Notes under the pieces: generated by a model
Databases searched by the model: none
What the model saw: the letters and a program-made list of their open reading frames with translations, nothing else
What the model was told of the DNA's origin: nothing
Part shown: positions 34,251 through 42,830 of the stretch, piece by piece
Layout: every line of letters begins with the position of its first letter
How positions within the stretch are numbered: the stretch's first letter is position 1
Position numbers and translations under genes: made by a program
Assembly (NCBI GenBank): GCA_037951105.1
Contig: JBAMJV010009322.1
Span: 27,103 to 91,102 of the forward strand
Direction: 5' to 3'
Origin: Echinarachnius parma
Taxonomy: Eukaryota > Echinodermata > Echinoidea > Clypeasteroida > Echinarachniidae
DNA length: 64,000 nt

Positions 34251-34657
34251 ACCCAATCAGTCCGACTGCGAAGAGGCCAAGGAAAATATCATATTTATCG
34301 GACATGTCTTATCCTTAGCCTAGGTAGGGAGATTTATACTTAAAAGTAAACATCCATAGTCATAGACTATAATTATAATAATCCATCCCTAATAGTAATA
34401 GTTACAATATTTTATTTATTAGTGTAAGTCATGTAAAATTAACAAATTTAATAAAATTATAAGCAGGGGAAATATACCTTCACTGTCTTGCAGCAGGCTC
34501 TCCAGATATCATTGGCCGATTGTTCGTAGATCTCTGTCGATGGGTTCCAAATCCTGACAGATTCCACTGAAGTCTTCACCACCTCGCCCGTCTCGCTAAC
34601 CAGCGCAGCCCTGACGCTCGATGTCCCCACATCTACCCCGATAAAATACGCTGCCAT
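22462..34657 (-). CDS. FGGY: FGGY carbohydrate kinase domain-containing protein (13 coding exons)
   Basis: FGGY-family kinases phosphorylate sugars or polyols with ATP; the animal FGGY protein acts on D-ribulose-like substrates in the cytosol. I joined 13 exons with AG acceptors, GT donors and compatible phases: 34657-34478, 32838-32730, 32190-32036, 31771-31683, 30684-30557, 29661-29533, 28774-28671, 28413-28244, 27283-27127, 26321-26247, 24967-24847, 23796-23705, 22608-22462. They total 1656 nt, or 551 residues plus stop, the usual family length. Key parts: N-terminal [15 protein letters not shown]/phosphate motif (residues 7-18), GFDATCS in exon 2, catalytic Asp257 in [15 protein letters not shown] hinge in exon 7, CGGL adenosine motif (455-458), and [16 protein letters not shown] near the end. 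Oddities are the unusual KSELF after CGGL and the divergent end of exon 3. Duplicated dead exons surround exons 7, 12 and 13. Confidence 0.93.
23705..23796 (-). CDS. FGGY: FGGY coding exon 12
   Basis: 92 nt. Acceptor CATGATCCAG, donor GTGAGA, phase 0. It encodes [20 protein letters not shown], the conserved end of the C-terminal domain. A dead duplicate lies 161 bp upstream in transcription. Confidence 0.92.
23881..23957 (-). pseudogene. FGGY: Decayed duplicate of FGGY exon 12
   Basis: The CATGATCCAG acceptor and [12 protein letters not shown] are retained, but about 17 bp (the LGACAS segment) are deleted and the donor GT has become GGCG. Flanking intron is also similar, so this was a small genomic duplication. 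Confidence 0.85.
24000..24350. repeat. Degenerate ~80-bp tandem repeat in FGGY intron
   Basis: Recurring phrases CTGAAAY-GGGGGTCT, AGGAGC and ACTARAAGMACAAAAT in imperfect period. Non-coding. Confidence 0.55.
24847..24967 (-). CDS. FGGY: FGGY coding exon 11
   Basis: 121 nt. Acceptor TATACTCCAG, donor GTAAGA, ending in phase 1. It encodes [11 protein letters not shown] and [17 protein letters not shown]. The usual SKNPL after CGGL is replaced by CKSEL. Confidence 0.92.
25495..25600 (-). mobile_element. SINE 3' tail in FGGY intron
   Basis: (ATA)n, then TATATAGCGCCTATCATGATT, AAGTGCTTTACAAT and TACCCCGGT; matches the SINE tail only. Confidence 0.8.
25601..26230. other. FGGY intron between exons 10 and 11, no gene seen
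   Basis: Intronic. It contains GGAGAGTCCTAGG at 25737 and the inverse-like CAGGACTCTCCAATCC near 26126, and TAGCACCATGGGAGA versus CACATGGTGCTACC. These are the ends of an inverted-repeat element (about 25710-26165). Confidence 0.5.
26247..26321 (-). CDS. FGGY: FGGY coding exon 10
   Basis: 75 nt. Acceptor CCTGTACCAG, donor GTAAGT, phase 0. It encodes [17 protein letters not shown]. Confidence 0.9.
26800..27101 (-). mobile_element. MITE family A, truncated copy in FGGY intron
   Basis: Matches 419-805 in order: TAAGTAATGCGAAC, TTTTTACACAGTTGAAAG, GAATACAACAAGGTAT, ending GTTACTAGATCCCTTTA. The left terminal repeat is eroded. It contains a small perfect hairpin GAAAGTCTCCCAGGGAGACTTTC. Confidence 0.75.
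27127..27283 (-). CDS. FGGY: FGGY coding exon 9
   Basis: 157 nt. Acceptor ATATCGCAG (a second AG 9 nt further in keeps frame), donor GTGAGT, phase 0. It encodes [20 protein letters not shown], matching the family's DLHVWPDFHGNRSP block. Confidence 0.93.
27578..27960 (-). repeat. Poly-G/C-bounded repeat, inverted copy in FGGY intron
   Basis: Inverse of 31105-31430: shared phrases AAATGGCGTAATGCTTTG, GTGCTGAAAACCACCCC and CATACAAAAG. Bounded by a G tract at 27583-27603 and a C tract at 27921-27937. Confidence 0.75.
28244..28413 (-). CDS. FGGY: FGGY coding exon 8
   Basis: 170 nt. Acceptor TGCCTACAG, donor GTGTGT, ending in phase 2. It encodes [28 protein letters not shown] and the start of the C-terminal FGGY domain. 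Confidence 0.92.
28671..28774 (-). CDS. FGGY: FGGY coding exon 7 (functional copy of three)
   Basis: 104 nt. Acceptor TTGTCTACAG, donor GTAGGT, phase 0. It encodes [15 protein letters not shown] chose this copy because only it has a donor that preserves phase into exon 8. Copies at 28872-28975 and 29073-29176 lack one. Confidence 0.85.
28872..28975 (-). pseudogene. FGGY: Duplicate of FGGY exon 7, copy 2
   Basis: Lies exactly 201 bp from the functional exon. Acceptor and coding body are kept ([11 protein letters not shown]) but the 3' end reads LTCLIKF and the GTAGGT donor is gone. Unlikely to be spliced unless a cryptic donor is used. Confidence 0.85.
29073..29176 (-). pseudogene. FGGY: Duplicate of FGGY exon 7, copy 3
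   Basis: A further 201 bp away and nearly identical to copy 2, with acceptor changed to TCTATAG and again no donor. Copies 2 and 3 resemble each other more than copy 1, so copy 2 or 3 was duplicated after the first event. Confidence 0.85.
29533..29661 (-). CDS. FGGY: FGGY coding exon 6
   Basis: 129 nt. Acceptor TTGCTTTTCAG, donor GTAGGT, ending in phase 1. It encodes [19 protein letters not shown] and the catalytic-base motif [10 protein letters not shown] with Asp257. Confidence 0.93.
30557..30684 (-). CDS. FGGY: FGGY coding exon 5
   Basis: 128 nt. Acceptor CCCCTTCTCAG, donor GTAAGA, ending in phase 1. It encodes [10 protein letters not shown] and [10 protein letters not shown], both conserved in the family. 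Confidence 0.92.
30814..30885 (+). mobile_element. SINE-tail-like fragment
   Basis: ACAGCGCTTTTGAACATTTT...GCACTATATAAATGCATTATTATTAT resembles the SINE/LINE 3' tail. It is flanked by direct repeats of GTTAAAGGTGGTTC(A/G)G at 30697 and 30886. Confidence 0.55.
31105..31430 (+). repeat. Poly-G-bounded repeat, direct copy in FGGY intron
   Basis: Contains GGGGTGGTTTTCAGCACTC, CAAAGCATTACGCCATTTA and GGCACTTTTGTATGAGAG. With 27578-27960 it forms an inverted pair 3.5 kb apart within one gene. Confidence 0.75.
31683..31771 (-). CDS. FGGY: FGGY coding exon 4
   Basis: 89 nt. Acceptor GGACAG, donor GTACAA, ending in phase 2. It encodes [20 protein letters not shown], matching the family's FDLPDFLSWRAT region. 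Confidence 0.92.
32036..32190 (-). CDS. FGGY: FGGY coding exon 3
   Basis: 155 nt. Acceptor TTCCTTCTAAG, donor GTTTGT. It encodes [10 protein letters not shown] and ends [14 protein letters not shown], both conserved. The middle (about residues 124-133) is unlike the family, and a neighbouring frame there reads more familiarly, as REYLARD, so two compensating indels are possible. Confidence 0.9.
32730..32838 (-). CDS. FGGY: FGGY coding exon 2
   Basis: 109 nt. Acceptor TCCCAG, donor GTAATT, ending in phase 1. It encodes [16 protein letters not shown], a conserved block of the N-terminal FGGY domain. The intron before it holds the SINE at 33179-33530. Confidence 0.92.
33044..33105 (-). mobile_element. 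SINE or LINE 3' tail fragment
   Basis: (ATA)n followed by TATACATTTATATAGCGCATAATAC, then unrelated sequence. Confidence 0.65.
33179..33530 (-). mobile_element. tRNA-derived SINE, full length, in FGGY intron
   Basis: Read on the minus strand: TGGCAAGATTGGTAGAGCGC (A box), CCCGAGTTCGAACCCTGC (B box), CAGCAAGACAATTTATCC body, then the tail CGCTTAGAGATGATTATC...GCGCTATATAAATCG and (TTA)n. This is the best-preserved head of the family here. Confidence 0.88.
33622..33712. repeat. Palindromic repeat of TTACAATYGAT units
   Basis: GTAAGTTACAATTGATCGTAAGTC is followed by GACTTACAATTGATTGTAACTTACAATCGATTG, giving several overlapping inverted pairs. Probably a small foldback element. Confidence 0.6.
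34220..34251. repeat. Poly-C tract
   Basis: About 30 consecutive C bases in the first coding intron of FGGY, next to an ATGATATGCCCC stretch. Confidence 0.9.
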
Positions 34658-34661
34658 GCCG
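34478..34661 (-). CDS. FGGY: FGGY exon 1 of the CDS (coding from 34657)
   Basis: Acceptor TTTTATCCAG ends at 34662 and four untranslated bases precede the ATG. It encodes residues 1-60, from [14 protein letters not shown] to ACCKTVK, and ends on donor GTATAT in phase 0. It contains the first ATP-binding motif. Confidence 0.93.
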
Positions 34662-34960
34662 CTGGATAAAAATGAATGAAGTGTATTTTCAAATTAGATA
34701 AAGGAACATCAATTCTTTTCTAAACTGCATGCAAACGTCAAATAGTTTTAAGATGAAAGGTTTCACAACGATATATACAACGATAATAAAGTTGATCGAC
34801 AACAAAATACGGATATACTTACCTTTACACGATTTTCCGTCAGCTTCGTCAGAACGTCTATTAAGTATGTGAGTCTATAGATACGCGGCATCGATCTATC
34901 TCGAGCTAGCTCGACCAGGCGTATGACGGGCCTCCGGTGACATATATCATCGATCGAAAA
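34662..34960 (-). promoter_or_regulatory. FGGY: FGGY 5' non-coding exon and promoter region (inferred)
   Basis: A strong donor AAAG|GTAAGT ends an upstream exon at 34823, paired with the acceptor just before the ATG. The exon extends upstream to an unknown start. CpGs are denser here (for example ATACGCGGCATCGATC near 34881) than in the surroundings, as expected at a promoter. No TATA box was found. Confidence 0.6.
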
Positions 34961-34984
34961 CTAGATCGAAGTAAGTTACAAAAT

Positions 34985-35290
34985 CTCTTCGAAGTGCACA
35001 TTGGTACGTGTTATGGTGCCTGTGTTTATGTGTGTATGTATCAGCAGTAATACGAGCAGCCTTCGAACCCACACATTTGACGTGCTTTGCTTGTGTATGT
35101 CGCGTGTATAAAATCGGCTGTGTGGTAGTACAGTCTTCATATCTTCATTGTTCGCCAATCAGAGAGCTCGATTTATGGTCGGATACGGTCCGGAGAGTAC
35201 TCTGTAGACTGTAGTCTATGTGTTGTCGATGGACACACAATTGTCCGCGTCTTCGATCGATGATTCGAAGTAACGTATTAAAATCCAGCT
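34985..35290 (-). repeat. Inverted copy of the 36105-36315 repeat
   Basis: TTCGCCAATCAGAGAGCTCG, GTCGGATACGGTCC and AGCCTTCGAACCCACACATTTG occur inverted at 36105-36315 and 37560-37770. It lies just upstream of the FGGY first exon and may include its promoter-distal sequence. Confidence 0.8.
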
Positions 35291-35452
35291 CCCTGTAAAG
35301 GGAAACGGACACTGGCATTATAGTGGCATTTAATGTGAACCCAAGGTTTGTATTAAAGGCGAACACTATACGTTATTGACCATGTGGGCTTGGTGTGTAA
35401 GTATGGATGGTGTGAAAAGGTCCCCTATTCTACCTCCTCGTCAATATATACA

Positions 35453-38165
35453 GTGCTTATAGTCTGGCTCAAGGCATTATAATATGTTTATCTGTGTGTA
35501 AGGCTGGGTTACTGGCTGACAGTAACTGGTCAACACGGAGGGGTGGGGTAAGAGCTAGGGGCTGTTTGGGGTGAGAGGGTCGAAAGGGGAGAGACTAGAA
35601 AAAGTCGTGATTTATAATGAAGTTGAAATATGAATCATGTAATTTGCACTCACCACACATCAGTGCACGAATTTGAGAGGGGAGGAACCTTTTAGAAAGG
35701 GGATATTGTGTAGAAAACACCCCCGTCAGTATCATTACCCTCATATGCCACACTCAGATACAGGACCATAATCTACGGCTAATTTAGCTCTCCCCCGAAC
35801 TTTCAAGGGCACACATCAATAAATCATACTGCTTCTGCCAATGCGAATGTTAGTACGGGCTATATTATGTGTGTATTAATGTGTTTAAAGTAATCTCGGC
35901 ACATTGTTAAAATCCACACAAATATCTGAAATGGAACGCTATCGCCGTTGTGTAAGCTATATCAAAATTTCAATTGAGCTTGAAACATATTTCGGATACC
36001 AACCTTACATCTAGTTATAAAGTGTACTCTGTGATGGTACGTGGGCTCCGCTCGGTCTCCATGTGTAAATAAAATCGTTCGAACGATTTTAGTTAATACA
36101 GGGATCGAGCACGCACGTTACTTCGAGTCATAGATCGAAGACATGGACAACACGTAGACTACATAGTACTCTTCGGACCGTATCCGACCAGAAATCGAGC
36201 TCTCTGATTGGCGAACAATGAAGAAATGGAGAGTGTACTACAACACTGCCGATTCTATACACTCGACACACAAATAATGCATGTCAAATGTGTGGGTTCG
36301 AAGGCTGCTCGCTTCAGTGCTTAGAGTCTGGTTCCAATACATTATAATGTGTTTCTCTGTGTGTGTTTGGCTTACTGGTCAGCGCAGAGGGTTGGATAAG
36401 AGCTAGGGGCTGTTTGGGGTGAGAGGGGCGAAAGGGGAGACTTGAAAAAGTCGTGATTTATAATGAAGTTGAAATACATTGTAAATTAGGCAAGAAAATA
36501 TCATTGCATATTTTCACTAATTACAGTAGTCGGTGATATGTGAATCATGTAATTTGCACTCACCACACATCAGTGCACGAATTTGAGAGGGGAGGAACCT
36601 TTTAATAATAATAATAATAATTTACATTTATATAGCGCATTATATGAAATGACATCTCTATGCGCTTTACATTACAACAAATTACAGTTACAACAGTATT
36701 ATAAACATATATCAAATCTTAAATACACATAATTATACAAATCATTATTGAATCATTATCCCTATGTAAGGGGAGAATCAAGACAAATTTAATTCTGAAA
36801 TAGTTCGGTTTTTAATAGTTTCTTGAAAGTGTCCAGGGTTGGTGCGGCACGGATGTTGGATGGGAGTTGATTCCACAGGGTTGGTGCTGAGATGCTGAAG
36901 GCGCGTTGACCATAGTGTTGTGTGTGTGCTCTTGGGACTTGAAGAAGTTTCTGGGACTGAGATCGTAGGGAGCGGGATGGGGCGTATGGGTGGAGGAGTG
37001 CAGAGATATATTGTGGTGCCATGTCATGGAGTGCTTTGAAGGTTAGGAGTAGTACTTTGAATTGTGTCCGCTTGTTGATGGGAAGCCAGTGTAGATTGGA
37101 TAGTATGGATGTAGTGGAGGTCCGGGAAGTAGCTCGTTCAGTTAAATTAGAAAGGGGATATTGTGTAGAAAACACCCCCGTCAGTATCATTACCCTCATA
37201 TGCCACACTCAGATACAGGACCATAATCTACGGCTAATTTAGCTCTCCCCCGAACTTTCAAGGGCACACATCAATAAATCATACTGCTTCTGCCAATGTG
37301 AATGTTACTACGGGCTATATTATGTGTGTATTATTGTGTTTAAAGTAATCTCGGCACATTGTTAAAATCCACACAAATATCTGAAATGGAACGCTCTCGC
37401 CGTTGTGTTAGCTATATCAAAATTTCAATTGAGCTTGAAACAATTTCGGATACCAACCTTACATCTAGTTATAAAGTGTACTCTGTGATGGTACGTGGGC
37501 TCCGCTCGGTCTCCATGTGTAAATAAAATCGTTCGAACGATTTTAGTTAATACAGGGATCGAGCACGCACGTTACTTCGAGTCATAGATCGAAGACATGG
37601 ACAACACGTAGACTACATAGTACTCTTCGGACCGTATCCGACCAGAAATCGAGCTCTCTGATTGGCGAACAATGAAGAAATGGAGAGTGTACTACAACAC
37701 TGCCGATTCTATACACTCGACACACAAATAATGCACGTCAAATGTGTGGGTTCGAAGGCTGCTCGCTTCAGTGCTTAGAGTCTGGTTCCAATACATTATA
37801 ATGTGTTTCTCTGTGTGTGTTTGGCTTACTGGTCAGCGCAGAGGGTTGGATAAGAGCTAGGGGCTGTTTGGGGTGAGAGGGGCGAAAGGGGAGACTTGAA
37901 AAAGTCGTGATTTATAATGAAGTTGAAATACATTGTAAATTAGGCAAGAAAATATCATTGCATATTTTCACTAATTACAGTAGTCGGTGATATGTGAATC
38001 ATGTAATTTGCACTCACCACACATCAGTGCACGAATTTGAGAGGGGAGGAACCTTTTAGAAAGGGGATATTGTGTAGAAAACACCCCCGTCAGTAACATT
38101 ACCCTCATAAGTCATATGCCACACGCAGATACAAGACCATAATCTACGGCTAATTTAGCCCTCTC
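35453..38165. repeat. Tandem repeat array, ~0.87-0.9-kb unit, 2.5 copies
   Basis: Units begin at GTGCTTA(T/G)AGTCTGG (35453, 36319, 37770). Shared anchors: TAAGAGCTAGGGGCTGTTTG, CATCAGTGCACGAATTTGAG, AACACCCCCGTCAGTA. Copies 2 and 3 share an extra ~65-bp ACATTGTAAATTAGGCAAG segment absent from copy 1. Copy 2 is enlarged by a LINE insertion. No ORF is conserved. Confidence 0.9.
36605..37147 (-). mobile_element. 5'-truncated LINE (CR1-like) inserted in array copy 2
   Basis: The minus frame encodes LHWLPINKRTQFKVLLLTFK, ALHDMAPQYISALL and FSISAPTLWNQLPSNIRAA, the well-known C-terminal tail of CR1/Rex-type reverse transcriptases. The 3' end is an (AAT)n run preceded by the GCGCATTATATG tail shared with the SINE. 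The array sequence continues at AGAAAGGGGATATTG on the far side. Confidence 0.9.
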
Positions 38166-38358
38166 GTGCAGAATGCGCGATTCGAAATGTCAACAGGGTT
38201 GCCAGATTCCTTTAATTGCCCTTATGCATGTAAGCTAAGTTCTTCGAACGACTTTTATTCAACACGGGGACGTAACGATCGAGCGCGCACCATCAGATAC
38301 AGTACAGTGCGAGTGAATTTATTACACTTTACGGTTCAATCAATCAGTAGTCTCGGGT

Positions 38359-38627
38359 TGGCAGCATTTAGTGATATATGCAGCGATCTTCGGGGTGCCG
38401 GAGTTCATTTCGAGAGTCTAGAACTAGACTATTCAATCAGAGGTGTAGTAGAAAATTCCTTCGAACCGCTCGCGATAGTGTGGTGTTTAGTCTAGTTCTA
38501 GACTCTCGGAATAAACTCCGGCACCCCGAAGATCGCTGCATACATCAATAATGCTGCCAACATTTACTGATGTATGCAGCGATCTTCGGGGTGCCGGAGT
38601 TTATTCCGAGAGTCTGGAACTAGACTA
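38359..38627. repeat. Three ~71-bp units in alternating orientation
   Basis: Plus unit 38359-38431, inverted unit 38488-38558, plus unit 38557-38627, each with GCAGCGATCTTCGGGGTGCC and the AGAGTCT(A/G)GAACTAGACTA end. The middle unit can pair with either neighbour. Confidence 0.9.
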
Positions 38628-38737
38628 TGTTGTGTTGCGTGTTCGTGTGTGTGTGGACCGTCTGCTATGGCCAGACAATCATCGAATATAAAATTATAAG
38701 GAATGTATATTATAAGGAATTGTGTATCGTCATGGAC

Positions 38738-39140
38738 AGTGGCGTAGACAGGTTCTTACACCTGGGGGGGATGATTTGCCGTTCACCAGACCACGACCAA
38801 TTTTTCGAGACCAAGACAATTGCTTGAAAGTCCTCTCAGAGGGGGGGGGGGGGGGGGGGGGGGTTAGATGTTAAGATCGCAGTTGCGGATCTAGCTTTTT
38901 GCTAAGTGGGGGGGGGGGGGTTGACCCAATGACGATCTAGCTTTTTGCTAAGGGGGGGTTTAACCCAATGACGATGCGGGGCATCGTCCACGAGCCGCGA
39001 AGCGGCGATTTTTGTTATTGCTATTTTGAACCCCCGTAAGTGATTTGTTTTCACTTTTTTCACTGATACATTTCACTTGGCAGCCCAAGGGGGGGGGGGG
39101 GGTTTAAACCCCCTAACCCCCCCCCCCCCTGGATCCGCCA
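38738..39140. repeat. hAT-like non-autonomous elements with poly-G tracts
   Basis: It begins CAGTGGCGTAGACAGG and ends GGATCCGCCACTGG, the style of short hAT ends. It contains G tracts at 38841-38862, 38909 and 39090, a C tract at 39117, and a tandem repeat of GATCTAGCTTTTTGCTAAG at 38889 and 38934. GCGAAGCGGCGATTTTTG is also present. Confidence 0.55.
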
Positions 39141-39289
39141 CTGGATGGTCGTGACCAGGCGGGCCAGAAGCAGTTTTGGATTTTGGGGGGGGGGGGGCAA
39201 AACCTATGGGGGCTCAGGATTTTGTGTGTTTGGGGGCTCATGCCCAACCTCACTCACAGTGTTGCCAACTTTGAGCCAGATGTGAGAGT

Positions 39290-40030
39290 GAGACATTGCA
39301 AGGAACGAAGCGATCAAGTCTGAGGGAGCGAAGTGACTGAGCGGGGAGCGGGGGGGGGGGGGGGGGGGGGGTGGTGTGGGAGTTTTTGCATTTTTGGACT
39401 TGAAATTGTGCATACTGGTGCTTACCTAGATAGGAAATTCGGGCTTAACATTGACTGTATCTGGGAAAGCGTGTCATGATTTGATCGACCAGAAATGTTA
39501 AATATGTCTTCACGAAGAAAACAAATAATTGGCACACTAATAAATATGCACCTCAACACAGGGAGCGAAGTGACTGAGCGGGGGGAGGGTGTGGGAGGGG
39601 GGTGTCCCCCTCCCACGGTAGGGAGATTTTGCATTTTTGGACTTGATATTGTGCAATCTGGTGCTTACCTAGATAGGAAATTTGGGATAAACATTAACTG
39701 TATCTGGGAAAGCGTGTCATGATTTGATCGACCAGAAATTTTAAATGTATTTTCACGAAGAAAACAAATAATTGACACATATGCACCCCAACACAAACAC
39801 AAATATTGTATTTATATTTAGCGTCATACACAGTTCCAACATCACCATATACCACATTATGTATGATCCAACAACTTACCCTATTGCCAAGAATGAGTCC
39901 CGAGGGGCGAAGCTACCGAGGGCTGGGGCAGGGCCAAATAGGGAGGGTTTGGGAGGGGGTATCCCCCTCCCACGGAGAAGATTTTGCATTTATATATATA
40001 CTTGAAATGGTGCAATTTGGTGCACGTCAC
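39290..40030. repeat. ~238-bp tandem repeat, three degenerate copies
   Basis: GGGAGCGAAGTGACTGAGCG at about 39322 and 39560 and a variant at about 39900. GTGCTTACCTAGATAGGAAA and AAGCGTGTCATGATTTGATC recur. Each copy carries a poly-G or poly-C patch and TTTTGCATTTTTGGACTTG. Confidence 0.8.
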
Positions 40031-40617
40031 ACAAGCAGCCAAAGCAATGTCAGCCTACACTGGAACTACGTGGCACAGTATTCAGAAAAAATACTCACCC
40101 CAGACCATTCGCAAGTTACACAACAAACTGAGATAATCTGTTTGCGCGCGAAGCGCGCAGCGAAAATTGAAAGTTAATGTATGAATTACCCTTTTAACGT
40201 TAGAATTAACAAGTCTTAGCTCATACAACTAATGTTTTCTTTCCCACTCGTATACAGCTACACACAAACAAATATATATCCTTCCCTAAAACCTGGGGGG
40301 GATGATTGTACATGTCATCCCCCCCACCTTGTGAGGTGGGGGGGATGCATCCCCCTCATCCCCCCCGTTGTCTACGCCCCTGTTTGTGTTGCTTACCATT
40401 TCATTCAAAACAGACAATTATTGAAACGTATTATTTTTTACGAATATGGGCCCTGGTTGTTATTACTATACGGCAGTTCACAACCGCACAATAACCTATA
40501 TGCACCATCCCAACTCAACGGAGACTCGGAGAGCATACTAGTAGCTAGAGTACATGTAATATAACTTTTTTTTCCATATTTTTTATTATACTTCTATAAC
40601 TCGGATATAAATTGTGA

Positions 40618-40685
40618 TTAAAGGGATAGTTGAGTTTTGGTCAAACTGAATTTTAGTAACCAAAACCTGCACCATTATATATTTA
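40618..40685. mobile_element. MITE family B, left end only
   Basis: TTAAAGGGATAGTTGAGTTT, GAATTTTAGTAACCAAAACC, then broken by the foldback at 40689. Confidence 0.7.
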
Positions 40686-40688
40686 AAG

Positions 40689-40823
40689 AATATTGACTGG
40701 CCTTGAGGGAGACACGGCAAATATTGCCTGAACTAGATTCATATTGCCCGAGTCGAAGACGAGGGCAATATGAATCTAGTGAGGGCAATATTTGTAGTGT
40801 AGCCCGAAAGTCCAGTCAATATT
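40689..40823. repeat. Near-perfect 135-bp palindrome, copy 1
   Basis: AATATTGACTGG at the left pairs with CCAGTCAATATT at the right; the arms include GCAAATATTGCC and CTAGATTCATATTGCCC, with the centre at GAGTCGAAGACGAG. It would form a cruciform of about 60-bp arms. Confidence 0.9.
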
Positions 40824-41101
40824 GTAATTATTAACTAATCAGACATCTCGAGCGAACATGCAATATATTAATTTAAAGGGTACAAATTGCACAATTCTTA
40901 CAATTATTGAACGATGTTTAAACTTCAAGTTTTAACCAAAATGCATACATCTTGACTTCATCCCAGTTTGTAAAGAATCATTACTTAGCTAGCGCGTAAC
41001 ACATTGTTACGTCATAATTAGACACGCGCAAATCATTGATAAACGCGCGTATGAATTTGCGCACTCATGCTGTTAGCGCGCCTTCATCTCGGATAAATAT
41101 T

Positions 41102-41245
41102 ATTGACCGGCAAATTACACACAAAATCCCATTGACTTTTCTGAGCGGTCAATAAGATTTTGTCAATTGGTTTACTGTGTGATCATATTGACCGGCAAAT
41201 TACACACAAAATCCCATTGACTTTTCTGAGCGGGCAATATGATTT
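41102..41245. repeat. Pair of ATTGACCGGC direct repeats
   Basis: ATTGACCGGCAAATTACACA to TTTTCTGAGCGG(T/G)CAATA occurs twice (41102-41156, 41188-41241). Each end is itself inverted (TTGACCG/CGGTCAA). Related to the palindromes on either side. Confidence 0.85.
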
Positions 41246-41341
41246 GTTTTCACCCCTAGTTTTGTTGGCCTACTTAACTTGGAGGGCAATATGGTTTTAA
41301 AATTGCCCTGCTCAGATGTCTGCTATGGTTAATAATTATAT

Positions 41342-41481
41342 AATATTGACTGGCCTTGAGTGGTATATCAGAAATATTGCATTCGCTAGGATCATATTGC
41401 ACGAGTCGAAGACGAGTGCAATATGATCCTAGCGAATGCAATATTTCTGATATATCACGAAAGAACAAGCCAGTCAATATT
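41342..41481. repeat. Near-perfect 140-bp palindrome, copy 2
   Basis: Same AATATTGACTGG ends and GAGTCGAAGACGAG centre as copy 1 but diverged arm sequence that has stayed self-complementary (TGATATATCA, GCTAGGATCATATTGCAC). Confidence 0.9.
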
Positions 41482-41869
41482 ATTATTATTATACATACTA
41501 TCCAGAGCAAAACATTTAAAAACAAAAACATTCATATTACTCAGTCTTGTTCAGTGAAGAAAACCAATGCATTGAATCTCAAATTACTGATTATACATTT
41601 TCAACCCATGAAGGGCCATTTGCGCGGACTGTAGCAGAGGTGCGTACACGTATTCATACGTCACAATTAGATACGCGCGAAGCCATTCTTGCGTCATTAA
41701 TAAACGCGCGTATGAATTTGCGCACTTCCGCGCTTGATATGATATTTATTATTCTGCTCAACGTGCAGGTCTATGGAGGAGTAGAATTATCATCTGATAA
41801 CGTGTATGTCTATGGAGGAGTAGTAATATCGTCTGATATTGCACTCGCAATACACATTTGTAGAGCTAC

Positions 41870-42830
41870 ATAATACACGTGACGATGGTAATATCATAAC
41901 AATAATGAACGCTATGACTGACAAACCCGAGACGGGAAAAAAAATACATGATTTATTGAATCGGAAAACTAGCCTGTATGTGTAATAATTATATTTATTC
42001 ATCTTTATTCGTTCAAACAATACAGTCATATAAATAAAGAAGTTACATAGAACCCAGGACAGGGGCTTGAAGCGAAATAAATTCTGCCAACTGCAGGGAA
42101 ATGATACTTTACAAACATAAAATACAATACATTACACACGTGTGAGAAAGAATAAGTTCATATCACAAAATAATAGCAAAATTGCTTGATATTATACAAA
42201 AATCTTTAATATACAGGTCATATAAAAGGCTACATAATATTTAGCTTATTTCATAAAAAGTTATTGCACAAGCAAAGTGATTTAGTTCTAGCCGTTCTTC
42301 TTCTTCTTCCTTGTATAGTGCAGGCTTCATGACTGAAGATTACGCACTGCGTGTGTGGTGTATGGTAGGTGTACTACACATCGGCACTGTTTTTAATATC
42401 GGCACCCCGCGTAATATTTGTTTTTGCGCGTGTTGTAAAAAATCGCGCATGAGATGATGCGCGCTACCCTTAGAAACTGAACTGGTCGAAATTTTGAGGA
42501 GAAATAATGCGTAGATCATCTGCTACGAGTAATACAAGTAAATACGATAAATAATACCAACATCGCACAAGAAATTTTGAGTTGCGTGCATTGTCAATGA
42601 GGGTTGAGGGGGTGCCGGTATTAAAAACACTTCGAACTCGTGAAGCCAAAAAACAACGCACGCGTTCGAAGGCGATATCTCGAAATATAATTAATATATC
42701 GCAAATCTGATCATCGCATCGGAATCTGCACTATTTTTTCAATATGTGAGTACAATTTCAAGAAATTGTAATGATTTTTAAGTCTTAAACTGTCGGAAAT
42801 GTTTTAGGGTGCCGATGCGGGGGTCACTCA
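41870..42830. other. Intergenic, no gene seen
   Basis: AT-rich with CpG-containing patches. GGTGCCGGTATTAAAAACA (42613) and GCACTGTTTTTAATATCGGC (42385) form a diverged inverted pair, bounding a possible ~235-bp foldback. Confidence 0.45.
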
